Shown one piece after another: positions 44,532 through 53,848 of a stretch of DNA of 64,000 nt (position 1 is its first letter; every line of letters starts with the position of its first letter). Below the pieces are notes generated by a model. That model did no database searches and was not told the DNA's origin. It worked only from the letters and a program-made list of their open reading frames with translations. The DNA lies in contig NZ_JADLRJ010000001.1 of assembly GCF_015477355.1 (NCBI RefSeq), positions 682,001 to 746,000 of the forward strand, given 5' to 3'. This DNA comes from Nocardia blacklockiae (GTDB taxonomy: Bacteria > Actinomycetota > Actinomycetes > Mycobacteriales > Mycobacteriaceae). Position numbers and translations under genes: made by a program.

Positions 44532-47500
44532 TCAGGAACCGAGTTCCAAGGCCTCGTCGAAGGTGATGCCGCCCTCGACGGTGTGCGGGGTGCGCCGCCG
44601 GTTCGGCGAACCCAGCGCCGCGGTGAGGTCCGAGCCGTCGTGTTCGGCCAGCAGGTCCTTCGAATCCCACACCAGCAGCGTGCCGCTCACGGTGTTCTCG
44701 GCCGCCGAGTGCGCCAGGTCGTAGTGGGCGCAGGCCGGGACGTGGTCGTAGGTGATCCACAGGTCGTAGCCGGTCATGAACAGGTCCAGGTCGAAATCGA
44801 CCGACAGGCCCAGCAATTCGCTGCGGCCGTTGTCGTCGACGCCGGCGAACGCCTCGTCGAGCGCCAGCAGGCGCGGGGCCTGCGGATCCGCGGAGTCCAG
44901 CATGACGTGCGCGGCCGCGAACAGCGGCAGGTGCAGCGACACCGACTGCTCGCCGCCGGACAGGGCGCTGTGGCGGGCCACCGTGAGCCGGTCCTCGGTG
45001 CCGTCGGCGGTGATCAGCGTGAACGAGAACACCCGCCAGGCGCGGTAATCCAAAGTGGTGGCGAGGATTTCGGGATACGAGCGCTCCGGGTGCGCGGCGC
45101 GCGCGGCCCGGATTTCGGCCGCGAAGTGCGCGCGGATCGTGGCCAGGTCCTCGGGGGCGAGGTCGGAGGCGTCGCGGTCGAGCAGCTTGCACACCGCGCG
45201 CGCGGACTCGGACAGGTTGTCGGCGAGCACCCAGTGCACGCCGATGGTGTTGCCCGAGGACATCCGGCGCTGCTTCATCTCGGTGCCCATCCGGGTGATG
45301 AGATCGCGGGCGTCGGAGGTGCGTTCGTGGATCTGCTGGGCCAGCCCCGTCAGCAGCGCGTCCTCGAGGATGCGGCGTTCGGCGTCGGTGAGCAGCAGCT
45401 CCTGGTCGGAGCGGGCGGCGGCGATGCGGTCGGCGAAATCGGCCAGCGCGGCGGCGCCCTGGTCGTCGTGCACCTGCACCACCGTGAGGCCGTCGGCGGC
45501 GTCCCACTGCAGCCGGTAGTCCTGGCGGGCGGCGGCCAGGGCCGCGTCGAACTCCTGCAGCGCCGCGGTGACGGCACTGCGGGTGGACTTGCGGGCGGCC
45601 TCGCCGGCCCGTACCGAACTCGTTGCGGCCGAGAGGTTCTCGAACAGCTCGTGCACCTCGTCCGGCAGCACCCGCGGGGGACCGCTGCCGGGCCCGGTCG
45701 TCTCGATCCGGTAGAGCAGCTGCTCTGGTGTGGACCAGGCCGCGTCGCTGCTGGGCCAGCGGCTGTCCGGGGGCGCGCCGAGCAGGCTCAGCAGATCCGG
45801 GCGGGCATAGGGCGCAAGGTGTTTCACGTCGGCGAGCAGTTCGGTGAGCGCGGTGCCGAGCGCGTCGTGCGCGGCCCGGTAGGCGCCCTCCGCGGTGCCC
45901 ACGCCCTCGATGGCGTCGGCGGCGGCCTTGCGGGCCGCCTTCTGTTCCGCGCGGGCGGCGTCGATGCGCGCGCGGGCCTGGTCGAGTTCGCGGTCGATGT
46001 CGGCGGCGCCCGCGCCCAGCGCCTCGCGCAGCGTCTCCAGCTTGCGCAGCTGTTCCTCGTAACCGGCGCGGGCCGCCTCGGCCTCCTCGGCGAAAGCCTC
46101 GGCCAGGTCCCGGGATTCGGCGAGTCGGTCGTCGGCCTCGCGGGCACGCTCGTGCTCGCGCTGGTGGTCGCCGCGCAGCCGCAGCAGCGCGGTGCCGGTG
46201 TTCTCGAAGTGTCGGATCGCCGCGGCCAGCGCGTCGAGTTCGGCCGGGTCGCGCGGCGCTCGGTGCGCGGCGGCCACAGCACGCACCTTCTTGTCGGCGG
46301 CCGCGAACTCGGCGACCGCCTGGTCCAGGTCCCGCTCGGCCTGCGCCGCGGTCTCCGAGCGGGAGCGCAGCATGCCGGCGGCCTCGGCCACCGACCGCAG
46401 CGCCGCGGTGACGCCGTGGGTGCGCGGCAGCGCCTTGGCGGCGGCGGCGATCCGCGCCAATTCGGCGGTGGCGGCGGCTTCTTCGGCGCGGGCGTCGCGC
46501 TCGGCCTGCTCGGCGGCCTCGATGGCGGCGGCCAACTCGGCGAGCCGCAACTCACGGCGCCGGGCCCGCGCCGTGGCCCCGATGAACTCGGCGTGCGGTT
46601 TTGTATGGCGGCCCACCTGCACACCTTGGCGGAACCGGCCGTCACCGCCGACCGCGACCTGCCCGGCCGCCGCGAAACCGGTGTCGGAGAGGGCGATCGA
46701 GGACAGCACGTCGGCGACGGCTCGGTGGGGCACGGCGAGGTCGCCCGAATCCTCCTCGACGACGAGGACGTCGGCGAGGGTGCGCCCGGCCGGACGCGCC
46801 GATTCCGGCAGCGGGACCAGGAACAGGTCCGAATCGTGCGGCGGCGGTTCGTCGTCCGCGCACACCCAGCCGTCGAGCAGGTCGGCCGCCTGCAACGCGG
46901 CCTCGAGGCCGGCGGCCTGCTCGGGCCCGACATCGTCGGCGAAACGGACCAGCCGCCACAGCGGCGCGCCCGGCCGGCCCGCGCGGTCGTCGGTGCGGGC
47001 GGCGAAAGCCGGTGGGGCGTCGTCCTGTTCGGCCGCGACCTGGCCGTGCTCGGCGCGCAGCGTCGCGGCGCGTTCGGCGGCCTGCGCGGCGGCGGTCCGG
47101 GCGTGCTGGCGGCGGGCGCGGATCTCCTCGGTCAGTGGTTCGGTGCGTTCGGCGAGGACCTCGGCGAGGGTGGCGGCGTCGTCGGCGCCCGCCGCGCCGA
47201 GCGCCGCGTCCAGGGCCTCGAACAGGCCGGACCGCACGGGGGAGAGCACCTCGCGCTGCTCCTCCCACCAATCCCGCAGCGCCGCGGCGGTATTCGCGCG
47301 GGCGAGGGTGACCGCGGCCTCCGCCTCGGCCAGCGCGGCGGTGGCGGCGTCGCGCTGCTCGACGGCGCGCTGGGCGGCGCGTTCGGTGCGGGCGCGGTCG
47401 GCGGCGGCGGTGTCGACCAGGGTGAGGGCCTGGCGGACCGCGCGCACGTCGGCGTCGCGCTCCTCGGCGTGGCCGCGCACGGTGGTGGTGAGCTGTTCGG

Positions 47501-48737
47501 CGCGAGCCTGTTCGGGCAGGGCCGACCAGGCGATCCCGGCCTCCTCGGCGGCGGCGCGCAGCTCGTCCTCGCCGCGGGACAGGGCGGCGGCGGCGGATTC
47601 GGCGGCGGCGCGGCCGCGTTCGGCCTCCCCGGCGCGCTGGTCGACCGCCTGCTGCGCCTTGGTCGCCTTGTCGCGGTGCACGGCCGCGGAGGTCTCCAGG
47701 CGGCGCACCGCGTCGGCGAGGTCGTCGAGCTGCTGTTTGCCCTCGTAGGCGCTGGAGCGCTGCAAGGTCTCCCGGTCGGCGAGGGCCTGCTCGTAAGCGC
47801 GGTCGGCCTCCTCTGCCCGCACCTCGGCGGCCGCCCGCTCGCTCTCGCGACGCTCGCGCAGCGTGGTGGCGGCGAACAGTGCCGTACTGCTGTGGGTGAC
47901 GGTCTCCAGCCGGGCGCGCACCTGCTCGACGTCCGACTTCGCCTGCACGCCCAGGTATTTGCGGTAGACGTCGACGAAGGCGCGGGTGGCGGTGTCGGCC
48001 TGCACCAGGCCCTCGAGGGTGCGCCCCACCTCCTCCATATCGCTGAAGGAGCGGGCGGCGTCGAGGATCAGCTGATCGTCGAGCGGGCGCAGGCCGTCGG
48101 TGAGGGCCTGCGACAGGCCGCGCGGGTCCAGGTTCTTGGCCAGCTGCGGGCGACGCAGCGTGAGGATGAGGTTGATCAGCTGGTCGTAGCGCTGCAACCC
48201 GAGGCCGAACATGCGCGCGTCGATGGCGGCGCGGTAGTCGACCGGCCGGTCGGTGATCGCGTCGGTGCCGATCTGCTCGGCGAGCTGCTTGCGGGTCAGC
48301 GGGCGGTCGTCGCCGCCGATGAGCGAGAAGTCCACGCCCACTCGGCCGTCGGCGACGAAATACCAGCGCGTCACCTTGTCCGAGGAGCGGGTGGCGCGCA
48401 TGCCGATGCCGACCGTGACGACCTCCGGATCGTCCCAGTGCCCGCGCGCGAACTCCATCCACACATACGAGTACGCCGATTCCTGCTTGCGGTACAACAG
48501 GTTCGACTTCATCGTCCGTTCCTCGCCGGCGAACGGGTTCAGCCGCCGCGGCTCGATGCGCCCGTCGAACACGAACGGGAACAACACCTCGAGCGCCTTG
48601 GTCTTGCCCGACCCGTTGGGCCCGCGCAGCACCAGGCGGCCGTCGGCGAAACAGAACTCCTGGTCGCGGTAGTCCCAGAGATTGATGATGCCCGCCCGGG
48701 TGGGGACGAACCGCACGCCGCCATGAATGGACCCCAT
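44532..48737 (-). CDS. jetC: JetC-like SMC ATPase of a Wadjet type III system (TIGR02680 family)
   Basis: A 1401-residue MukB/SMC-like ATPase. Walker A GPNGSGKT (residues 39-46) at the N-terminus, long Ala/Glu/Arg-rich coiled coils (about 270-490 and 740-1080) around a central hinge-like region, and a C-terminal ABC signature LSGGEQS with Walker B LLALDEAFAGVD. This is the pattern of TIGR02680, the motor of type III Wadjet, which extrudes and restricts plasmid DNA together with JetA, JetB and the nuclease JetD. Here the next gene is a convergent TetR, and no JetD is present. It follows jetB by 75 nt. Confidence 0.88.
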   Translation of the reverse strand: MGSIHGGVRFVPTRAGIINLWDYRDQEFCFADGRLVLRGPNGSGKTKALEVLFPFVFDGRIEPRRLNPFAGEERTMKSNLLYRKQESAYSYVWMEFARGHWDDPEVVTVGIGMRATRSSDKVTRWYFVADGRVGVDFSLIGGDDRPLTRKQLAEQIGTDAITDRPVDYRAAIDARMFGLGLQRYDQLINLILTLRRPQLAKNLDPRGLSQALTDGLRPLDDQLILDAARSFSDMEEVGRTLEGLVQADTATRAFVDVYRKYLGVQAKSDVEQVRARLETVTHSSTALFAATTLRERRESERAAAEVRAEEADRAYEQALADRETLQRSSAYEGKQQLDDLADAVRRLETSAAVHRDKATKAQQAVDQRAGEAERGRAAAESAAAALSRGEDELRAAAEEAGIAWSALPEQARAEQLTTTVRGHAEERDADVRAVRQALTLVDTAAADRARTERAAQRAVEQRDAATAALAEAEAAVTLARANTAAALRDWWEEQREVLSPVRSGLFEALDAALGAAGADDAATLAEVLAERTEPLTEEIRARRQHARTAAAQAAERAATLRAEHGQVAAEQDDAPPAFAARTDDRAGRPGAPLWRLVRFADDVGPEQAAGLEAALQAADLLDGWVCADDEPPPHDSDLFLVPLPESARPAGRTLADVLVVEEDSGDLAVPHRAVADVLSSIALSDTGFAAAGQVAVGGDGRFRQGVQVGRHTKPHAEFIGATARARRRELRLAELAAAIEAAEQAERDARAEEAAATAELARIAAAAKALPRTHGVTAALRSVAEAAGMLRSRSETAAQAERDLDQAVAEFAAADKKVRAVAAAHRAPRDPAELDALAAAIRHFENTGTALLRLRGDHQREHERAREADDRLAESRDLAEAFAEEAEAARAGYEEQLRKLETLREALGAGAADIDRELDQARARIDAARAEQKAARKAAADAIEGVGTAEGAYRAAHDALGTALTELLADVKHLAPYARPDLLSLLGAPPDSRWPSSDAAWSTPEQLLYRIETTGPGSGPPRVLPDEVHELFENLSAATSSVRAGEAARKSTRSAVTAALQEFDAALAAARQDYRLQWDAADGLTVVQVHDDQGAAALADFADRIAAARSDQELLLTDAERRILEDALLTGLAQQIHERTSDARDLITRMGTEMKQRRMSSGNTIGVHWVLADNLSESARAVCKLLDRDASDLAPEDLATIRAHFAAEIRAARAAHPERSYPEILATTLDYRAWRVFSFTLITADGTEDRLTVARHSALSGGEQSVSLHLPLFAAAHVMLDSADPQAPRLLALDEAFAGVDDNGRSELLGLSVDFDLDLFMTGYDLWITYDHVPACAHYDLAHSAAENTVSGTLLVWDSKDLLAEHDGSDLTAALGSPNRRRTPHTVEGGITFDEALELGS

Positions 48738-48812
48738 CAGCTCAGCCGTCCCCTTCCATTCCGGTGTCGATTGCCGCGGCCCGCGCGGGGCGCCGGGTGT
48801 GTCGGCGGGCGC

Positions 48813-50213
48813 TCACGCGTCACCGGCCGGGACGGCGTGCGCGCCGAGTTTCGTTGCCGAGGCGAACAATTCGGATTCGGCGCGCGTGCGCACCGTCACG
48901 ACCGCGCCGCGGTAGCGGGCCAGCGCGGGAAGTACCACCAGCCCCTCGTCGACGACCTCGACCAGGCCCAGGCGCGTCAGCAGCGCCACGACCTCGCGGG
49001 TGAGGCCGGGAGTGTCGGCCTGCCACTGGGCGGCGAAGGTGGAACCGTAGCGGTCGGTCAGCGCCTGCACGGTCTCGCCGACCCACTGCGTGGTGACCAC
49101 CGGATGCTCCGGGATCTCGGCCTCCTCGCCGGAGTGGTCGGCGATGTCCTCGGCCTCGTCGGGTTCGGTGTCGACCAGCAGCGGCGCGAACACCGTCGAC
49201 TCCGGAATGGCGACATCCAGCTGTTCGGCGAGCGCGGTGCCGGGCGCGGGCAGCGGCCGGCGCGGGACGGGATTGTCGATGTCCAGCACCAGATCCGCGA
49301 TCTCGCCGATGAGCAGCAGCGCCACCTGGGCGAGGGTGCCGGTGCCGGGGAAACGGACGTCGGAGAACCGGCCCGACACGTCGATCAGCGCGACGCCCTC
49401 CGCGCGCCGCTCGGCTCGCAGACCCGTCAGCAACTCGACCTCCGACACCAGCTTCTCGGTGCCCAGGAGCGTGGCCTCGTCGGCGGGCAACCGCTCGGCG
49501 TACACCACCGGCAACTCGACCAGCGCGCGGCGCACCCGGCGCGCGGCGGCGGCGCGCGACTGCGGAGCCGCGGCGGCGGGCCCGGGATCGCTGTCGTCGG
49601 TGAGCAATCCGCGCACGCTGTGCAGGTGCTGCAGCACCCGCGGCGGCCGGAAGATCGCGAACACGACCGAGCGGTCGATGTCGTAGAGCGCCTCGCCCGC
49701 CTCCGGGTCGGCGGCCCAGCCGCCGGCGTCCCCGTCGGCCAGGGTCAGCGCGCCGCGCGCGGCCAGCCACGCCACCGCGTCGACGAACGCGTCCCGATCC
49801 GCGGCGCGGTCGGTGGCCAGCTCCAGGCCCTCGACCCGGGTCGCGTACGCCGCGACCTGATCGGCCAACTCCGACAAGGTGATCTGATCACCCGCCCGGC
49901 CCAGCGCGGCCAGCGCGAGCGCGAGATAGGCGTAGCGACGTCGATCGAAGACCCGCTCGGCGGGCGTGCGGGCGGGGCGGCCCGCGTCGAGCCGGTCCTG
50001 CACCGGGAACAGCCGCGCCGTGGTCTCGGTGACCTCGAGCCGATAGCCGAACAGCTCGGCCAGGTCCTCGCGCAGTTCGGTGGCCCAGCGCCGGATCAGC
50101 GGCAGCGCGATGCGGTCCGGGAAGGTGCGGGTGATCAGGTGGTTCGCCAGGACGACGCGAGCGGCGCGCTGATAGCTGTCCAGGGCGAGTGGATCGATGG
50201 TGCGCGCGTGCAT
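48813..50213 (-). CDS. jetB: JetB-like protein (TIGR02678/DUF2398)
   Basis: A 466-residue protein of the DUF2398/TIGR02678 family, the MukE-like subunit of type III Wadjet. Recognisable parts: the N-terminal LDSYQRAARVVLANHLITRTFPDR, RRRYAYLALALAALGRAGDQITLSELADQV, DRDAFVDAVAWLAARGALTLADGD, and the C-terminal winged-helix-like VVALLTRLGLVEVVDEGLVVLPALARYRGA. The start overlaps the jetA stop: ATG 50213 in TGATG, or GTG 50216 with a GTGA overlap. The family assignment is from recall of the neighbourhood. JetB would join JetA and JetC in a DNA-binding complex. Confidence 0.85.
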   Translation of the reverse strand: MHARTIDPLALDSYQRAARVVLANHLITRTFPDRIALPLIRRWATELREDLAELFGYRLEVTETTARLFPVQDRLDAGRPARTPAERVFDRRRYAYLALALAALGRAGDQITLSELADQVAAYATRVEGLELATDRAADRDAFVDAVAWLAARGALTLADGDAGGWAADPEAGEALYDIDRSVVFAIFRPPRVLQHLHSVRGLLTDDSDPGPAAAAPQSRAAAARRVRRALVELPVVYAERLPADEATLLGTEKLVSEVELLTGLRAERRAEGVALIDVSGRFSDVRFPGTGTLAQVALLLIGEIADLVLDIDNPVPRRPLPAPGTALAEQLDVAIPESTVFAPLLVDTEPDEAEDIADHSGEEAEIPEHPVVTTQWVGETVQALTDRYGSTFAAQWQADTPGLTREVVALLTRLGLVEVVDEGLVVLPALARYRGAVVTVRTRAESELFASATKLGAHAVPAGDA

Positions 50214-51913
50214 CACGACCGCCCGGATCCGCCACGGGCGCGGGCGTTCTCGCGCACCTCCAGCCGCCGGTTGTTCAGGTGCAACAGCCCGCGCGCCGTG
50301 CGCACCACCGTGGAGCCCGCGTGCTCGCGCACCGTCAGCGTCACCCCGCTGTCGGATCCGGTGGTGCCGACGCGGCCGCTGACCGGCACCCACGCCGTGG
50401 ACGCCGCGTCCAGCAGGCGCAGCAGCACCTCGGTCTCGCGCTCGTCGAGCTGCCGTTCGTGCACGTCGGCGGCGGCGAGCGAGCGGGCCGCCTCGGCGCG
50501 GGCGCGCTGCTTGTCCAGTTGCTCCTCGCGCAGGCGGCGGACCCCCGCGTCGTTGCGCTGGATACGCGCGGGCGCGCCCGGCGACGGCGGGCGACCGGTC
50601 TCGGCGAGGGTGCGGGCGATCTCCAACGGCGGTGCGTCCCACCAGGATCGGAGCGCCGGGATGACGTCGGCGTCGGGATGTTCCATGGCCAGGTGGCGCG
50701 GGCGGCCGAGCCCGAACACCGCGTCGAACAGCGCGTGCGCGCTCTCGGCGGTGGGCGCGGCGGTGAACCAGCCCGCGAGGTGCCGCAGCGCCGACTCGCG
50801 GCTCACCCCGCCCTTGCGGGTCTCGGTGACCCGGCGCAGCAGCGACAGCACCGCGGCGATCGCGCTCATGGTGGCCTCGCGCAGCCGCTCCGCCTCCGTG
50901 GCCGGATTGCCCTCGCCCGCACCGACCTCGGCGGCGGTGGCGACGAACCAGCCGCGCAGACCCTGCCAGCGGGCCCGCCAGTCGGCCTCGCGTTCGGGCA
51001 CGCTCAGCAGCACCCGCTCGTCGCACGCGCCGGCGCGGGCGATCAGCTCGTCGACGCCCGTGTCCTCCACCTCGGCGATGGCCGCGGCCAGCCGCGGCGC
51101 GAAACGGGCCAGATCCATGCTGAATTCGCGCATGTGCGCGAGCAGCGCGTCCTTGTGCGCGAGAAACGATTCCGGGGTGGCCTCGGTGGTGCGGACCAGA
51201 TCGCCGAGGGTGAGATAGAAGTGCGCGGCCCGGTCGGCGAGTTCGGACAGCGCCGTGTCGAGCCGGTTCAGGATGCGGTAGACCCGTTCGGCGTCGCCGG
51301 TGCGGTTCGCGCGGGCCAGCGCCTCCAGGTCGGACAGCAGCTCGGGCAGCACCAGACGCGACAGCGACGCCTCGTCCAGCCGGGCGCCCAGCACCTCCGC
51401 CACCGCCCGGTAGGCCTGGTAGCCGGAGCGGGAGAATTGATACACGAAGTGCCGGTTGCGGTATTCGGCGAGGGTGGCGGCGCGGCTGCCGTCGTAGCTG
51501 CGTTCCAGCACGCCCCACTGGTGCAGCTGTTCGAGCAGCGGGCCGACCTCGCCGGCGGTGAGCCGGGGCGCCTCGGGGAAGCGGGCCAGCGTCTCGGCCA
51601 CGTCGCTGGCGTGCAGCAGCACCACGTAGGCGGCGCGGGCATGATCGAATGCCCGTAGCACCCACAGGTATTCGCCGCGCTTCTCGGCGGTGGCGAAGGA
51701 GAACAGCCGCAGCCGCTCGCCGATCGCGGAGCCCTCGAGCGGCACGGGCTCCGCGGCGCCGTCGAGGCCCAATGGCGCGAACACGACCCGGCCCCGCTCC
51801 ACGGTGGCGCCGTCGAACAGGGCGGCGTCCGGCGCGCGGGTAGCCGCCGGGGCGCCCCGGGACGCGGCGGCGGCGTCGGGCAGCAATCCTTCAGCGGACT
51901 CGGTCACCGGCAT
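50213..51913 (-). CDS. jetA: JetA-like protein (TIGR02677/DUF2397)
   Basis: A 566-residue protein of the DUF2397/TIGR02677 family, the kleisin-like subunit of type III Wadjet. Features: LRLFSFATAEKRGEYLWVLRAFDHARAAYVVLLHASDV, LEQLHQWGVLERSYDGSRAATLAEYRNRHFVYQFSRSGYQAYRAVAEVL, and a C-terminal DERETEVLLRLLDAASTAW. The first 25 residues are low-complexity. The start is uncertain: ATG 51913 has no clear ribosome-binding site, and GTG 51937 is possible. It lies 74 nt after the XRE-type gene, same direction, so the order is XRE-jetA-jetB-jetC. Confidence 0.85.
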   Translation of the reverse strand: MPVTESAEGLLPDAAAASRGAPAATRAPDAALFDGATVERGRVVFAPLGLDGAAEPVPLEGSAIGERLRLFSFATAEKRGEYLWVLRAFDHARAAYVVLLHASDVAETLARFPEAPRLTAGEVGPLLEQLHQWGVLERSYDGSRAATLAEYRNRHFVYQFSRSGYQAYRAVAEVLGARLDEASLSRLVLPELLSDLEALARANRTGDAERVYRILNRLDTALSELADRAAHFYLTLGDLVRTTEATPESFLAHKDALLAHMREFSMDLARFAPRLAAAIAEVEDTGVDELIARAGACDERVLLSVPEREADWRARWQGLRGWFVATAAEVGAGEGNPATEAERLREATMSAIAAVLSLLRRVTETRKGGVSRESALRHLAGWFTAAPTAESAHALFDAVFGLGRPRHLAMEHPDADVIPALRSWWDAPPLEIARTLAETGRPPSPGAPARIQRNDAGVRRLREEQLDKQRARAEAARSLAAADVHERQLDERETEVLLRLLDAASTAWVPVSGRVGTTGSDSGVTLTVREHAGSTVVRTARGLLHLNNRRLEVRENARARGGSGRS

Positions 51914-51987
51914 GAGAGTAGTACCGCCCACCGACACGATGACGCCGTGCCCGGCCTCGGCGCGCCGCCACGCCGCCGACCGCGCGC

Positions 51988-53217
51988 TCAGTTCGCCAGC
52001 GACCGCAATTGGTCCAGGTACATGTGCGTGCGCGGGTCGCCGGGGAAGCGCTCGATCATCTCCCGCGCCGCCTCGCCCGCGATCCACAGCAGCGACGGCA
52101 GCGAGCGCCGCCGCCCGGCGAAGGCGCGCAGGCCCTCGTCGACGGCCAGCTCCAGATCACGCCCGCGCACCGCCACCACCGCGAGGGTCAGCTGCGCCTC
52201 CGACAACCGCATCGGTTTGCGCAGCGCGCCGTCGGGGCCGGTCGAGTTCCGGATGACCTGCCGCGCATACTTTTCCGCGAGTACGTCGTCCCCGGCGACC
52301 CGGCAGCAATCCATGGCGTAGAAGTCGAATTTCTGCGGATCGACGACGAAGTGATTGTCCAGATTCGCCGGATGGTCCAGTTGCTCCAGGATCGCTCGAC
52401 CCTGTTTCAGCGCCGACTCCATCCGCCCGCGGTCGCCCAGCCGGGCGTACGCCTTCGCCTGCTGCGCGGCCAGTTGCACGCCGACGCCGAGACGCTGCGT
52501 GGTTGCCAGAGCGGCGTCGGCGGCCTCGATCGCGCCGCGGTAGTTGCCCTGGGTCAGCGCGAACCACGCGGCCATTTCCGCTCCCCAGCCGATGATTTCG
52601 GCATGCTCGGCCTCCTGGCCCAGCGACACCGCCGCGCGCCGGGTGGCCTCGGCGGCGGTGCGCCAGCCCAGGTCGTAGTCGACGCAGCCGACCAGCAGCG
52701 CCACCCAGCCCGCGAGCACCAGCACCTCGCGATGCTGGGCGAGGGTGAGGCGGCCGTCGAGCAGCGAGGTGATGCGGCGCAGCCACGCGGTGCCCTCGGC
52801 GTGCAGTTCATGGGGGTCGGTGCACGGGTATTCGCTGCACAGCCGCTCGGCGGTGATGCGTATGGCGTCCAGGGTGGCCGAGGAGACGTCGGACATCCGC
52901 AGCCGCCCGATGAACTCCAAAGTGTCCATCCCCGTTGACGACAGCAGTTCGTCGTCCCGATTCGGGCGGGCCTTCGGAAAGAACGCCGCGGTGACGGTGT
53001 CGAAGGCGGCGGCGATGATCGGGGCGTAGAAGTCGTCCGGCCGCGACTCGCCCGACTCCCAGCGGCGCCAATTCCGCAGCAGGGTACTGTCCGTCGGCAG
53101 GTTGTGTGACGATTTGGCGCGCATGGCGCGGACGGCTTCGGCCTGTGACCACCCCCTGGCATCGCGTTCGGAACGCATCCTGACAGCCCAGACGGGTCGA
53201 TCGTCACCAGCGGCCAC
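51988..53217 (-). CDS. XRE-type regulator with TPR-like C-terminus
   Basis: A 409-residue protein with an N-terminal XRE-like helix-turn-helix (RMRSERDARGWSQAEAVRAMR, LLRNWRRWESGESRPDDFYAP) and a long helical TPR-like part (LAGWVALLVGCVDYDLGWRTAAEATRRA, NYRGAIEAADAALATTQRLG). Streptomyces and Nocardia have many such proteins of unclear role, some sensing peptides. Position directly upstream of jetABC in the same direction suggests it regulates or is cotranscribed with that system. A GATACT hexamer 6 nt before the GTG at 53217 suggests a leaderless start. Confidence 0.82.
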   Translation of the reverse strand: MAAGDDRPVWAVRMRSERDARGWSQAEAVRAMRAKSSHNLPTDSTLLRNWRRWESGESRPDDFYAPIIAAAFDTVTAAFFPKARPNRDDELLSSTGMDTLEFIGRLRMSDVSSATLDAIRITAERLCSEYPCTDPHELHAEGTAWLRRITSLLDGRLTLAQHREVLVLAGWVALLVGCVDYDLGWRTAAEATRRAAVSLGQEAEHAEIIGWGAEMAAWFALTQGNYRGAIEAADAALATTQRLGVGVQLAAQQAKAYARLGDRGRMESALKQGRAILEQLDHPANLDNHFVVDPQKFDFYAMDCCRVAGDDVLAEKYARQVIRNSTGPDGALRKPMRLSEAQLTLAVVAVRGRDLELAVDEGLRAFAGRRRSLPSLLWIAGEAAREMIERFPGDPRTHMYLDQLRSLAN

Positions 53218-53341
53218 GTATGTAGTATCCCACCAGTTAACGCGAGATGGCCCGGATAGGGCATGCGGATGTCAGCGGATTGACATCTGCACTTGCATTC
53301 GCGAAGGGCGCATGCTCGAAGTGGGCGGTTTGCCGGCCCGG

Positions 53342-53363
53342 TGCCGTACCGGTCGGTACGGCA
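53342..53363. promoter_or_regulatory. Perfect dyad between the XRE gene and the resolvase-like gene
   Basis: TGCCGTACCG (53342-53351) and CGGTACGGCA (53354-53363) are perfect 10-bp arms around GT. It lies in the divergent gap of about 220 nt, 73 nt before the GTG of the resolvase-like gene. It may be an operator for the XRE protein; a TACCGGTCGGTA core like this also occurs at 61617-61628. Confidence 0.45.
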
Positions 53364-53435
53364 TCAGCACCACCGATGTACGCGGTACCGACAAGAGAAC
53401 AGCGAGTCCCTGTCCACATCCACACGGAGGTTCGG

Positions 53436-53741
53436 GTGCAAGCGTTGATCTATGGATACGTGCGTGACGATCTGGCCGACGGCCACAGCGACGAGCTCGA
53501 GGACGCCATGTGCGTCCTCGCCGCCAACCAGGGGCTCTGCTTCGCCGCCACGTTCCATGAATCGACCCAGGGTGACGGCGCCGCGTTCGCGGAGCTGACG
53601 GCCGAACTCAAGCGTGCCGACGCCCACCACGTGGTGGTGCCGTCACTCGATCACTTTGCCGGCCAGACGATTCCGCGCGAGATGCTGATCGCGAAGCTGG
53701 CTCAGGACGCGGAGGCGCGGGTGTGGACCATGGAGTGCTGA
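53436..53741 (+). CDS. Small resolvase-like protein lacking the catalytic Ser
   Basis: A 101-residue protein that resembles only the N-terminal domain of serine recombinases (ALIYGYVRDDLADGHSDELEDAM, then FHESTQGDGAAFAELTAELKRADAHHVVVPSLDHFAG). In active enzymes the first motif is Y-x-R-V-S; here Asp replaces the Ser, and no C-terminal DNA-binding domain exists. It may be a regulator or structural relic. GGAGG lies 5 nt before the GTG at 53436. It is divergent from the XRE gene of the Wadjet locus. Confidence 0.65.
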   Translation: MQALIYGYVRDDLADGHSDELEDAMCVLAANQGLCFAATFHESTQGDGAAFAELTAELKRADAHHVVVPSLDHFAGQTIPREMLIAKLAQDAEARVWTMEC

Positions 53742-53848
53742 GGCCCGCGCCGGTGGCCGCCCCCGGACCTGCCTGACCGCGGCCACCGCCCGCGCGGCCA
53801 CCACCCTCGCCGAATCCGGTTGGGAGACGGGCCGTTCGGGCGGTGGCG

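Noticed and set aside
44583-51218. 2211-residue open frame on the plus strand opposite jetA-jetB-jetC
   Set aside because: Antisense to three clearly recognisable genes, with no motif or start signal; a GC artefact.
48813-51665. jetB extended upstream into jetA as one 950-residue protein
   Set aside because: The extra part is an out-of-frame reading of jetA; the family start is at 50213-50216 with a short overlap.
53280-53285. TTGACA as -35 of the resolvase-like gene
   Set aside because: No TAnnnT sequence at 16-18 bp spacing follows it.
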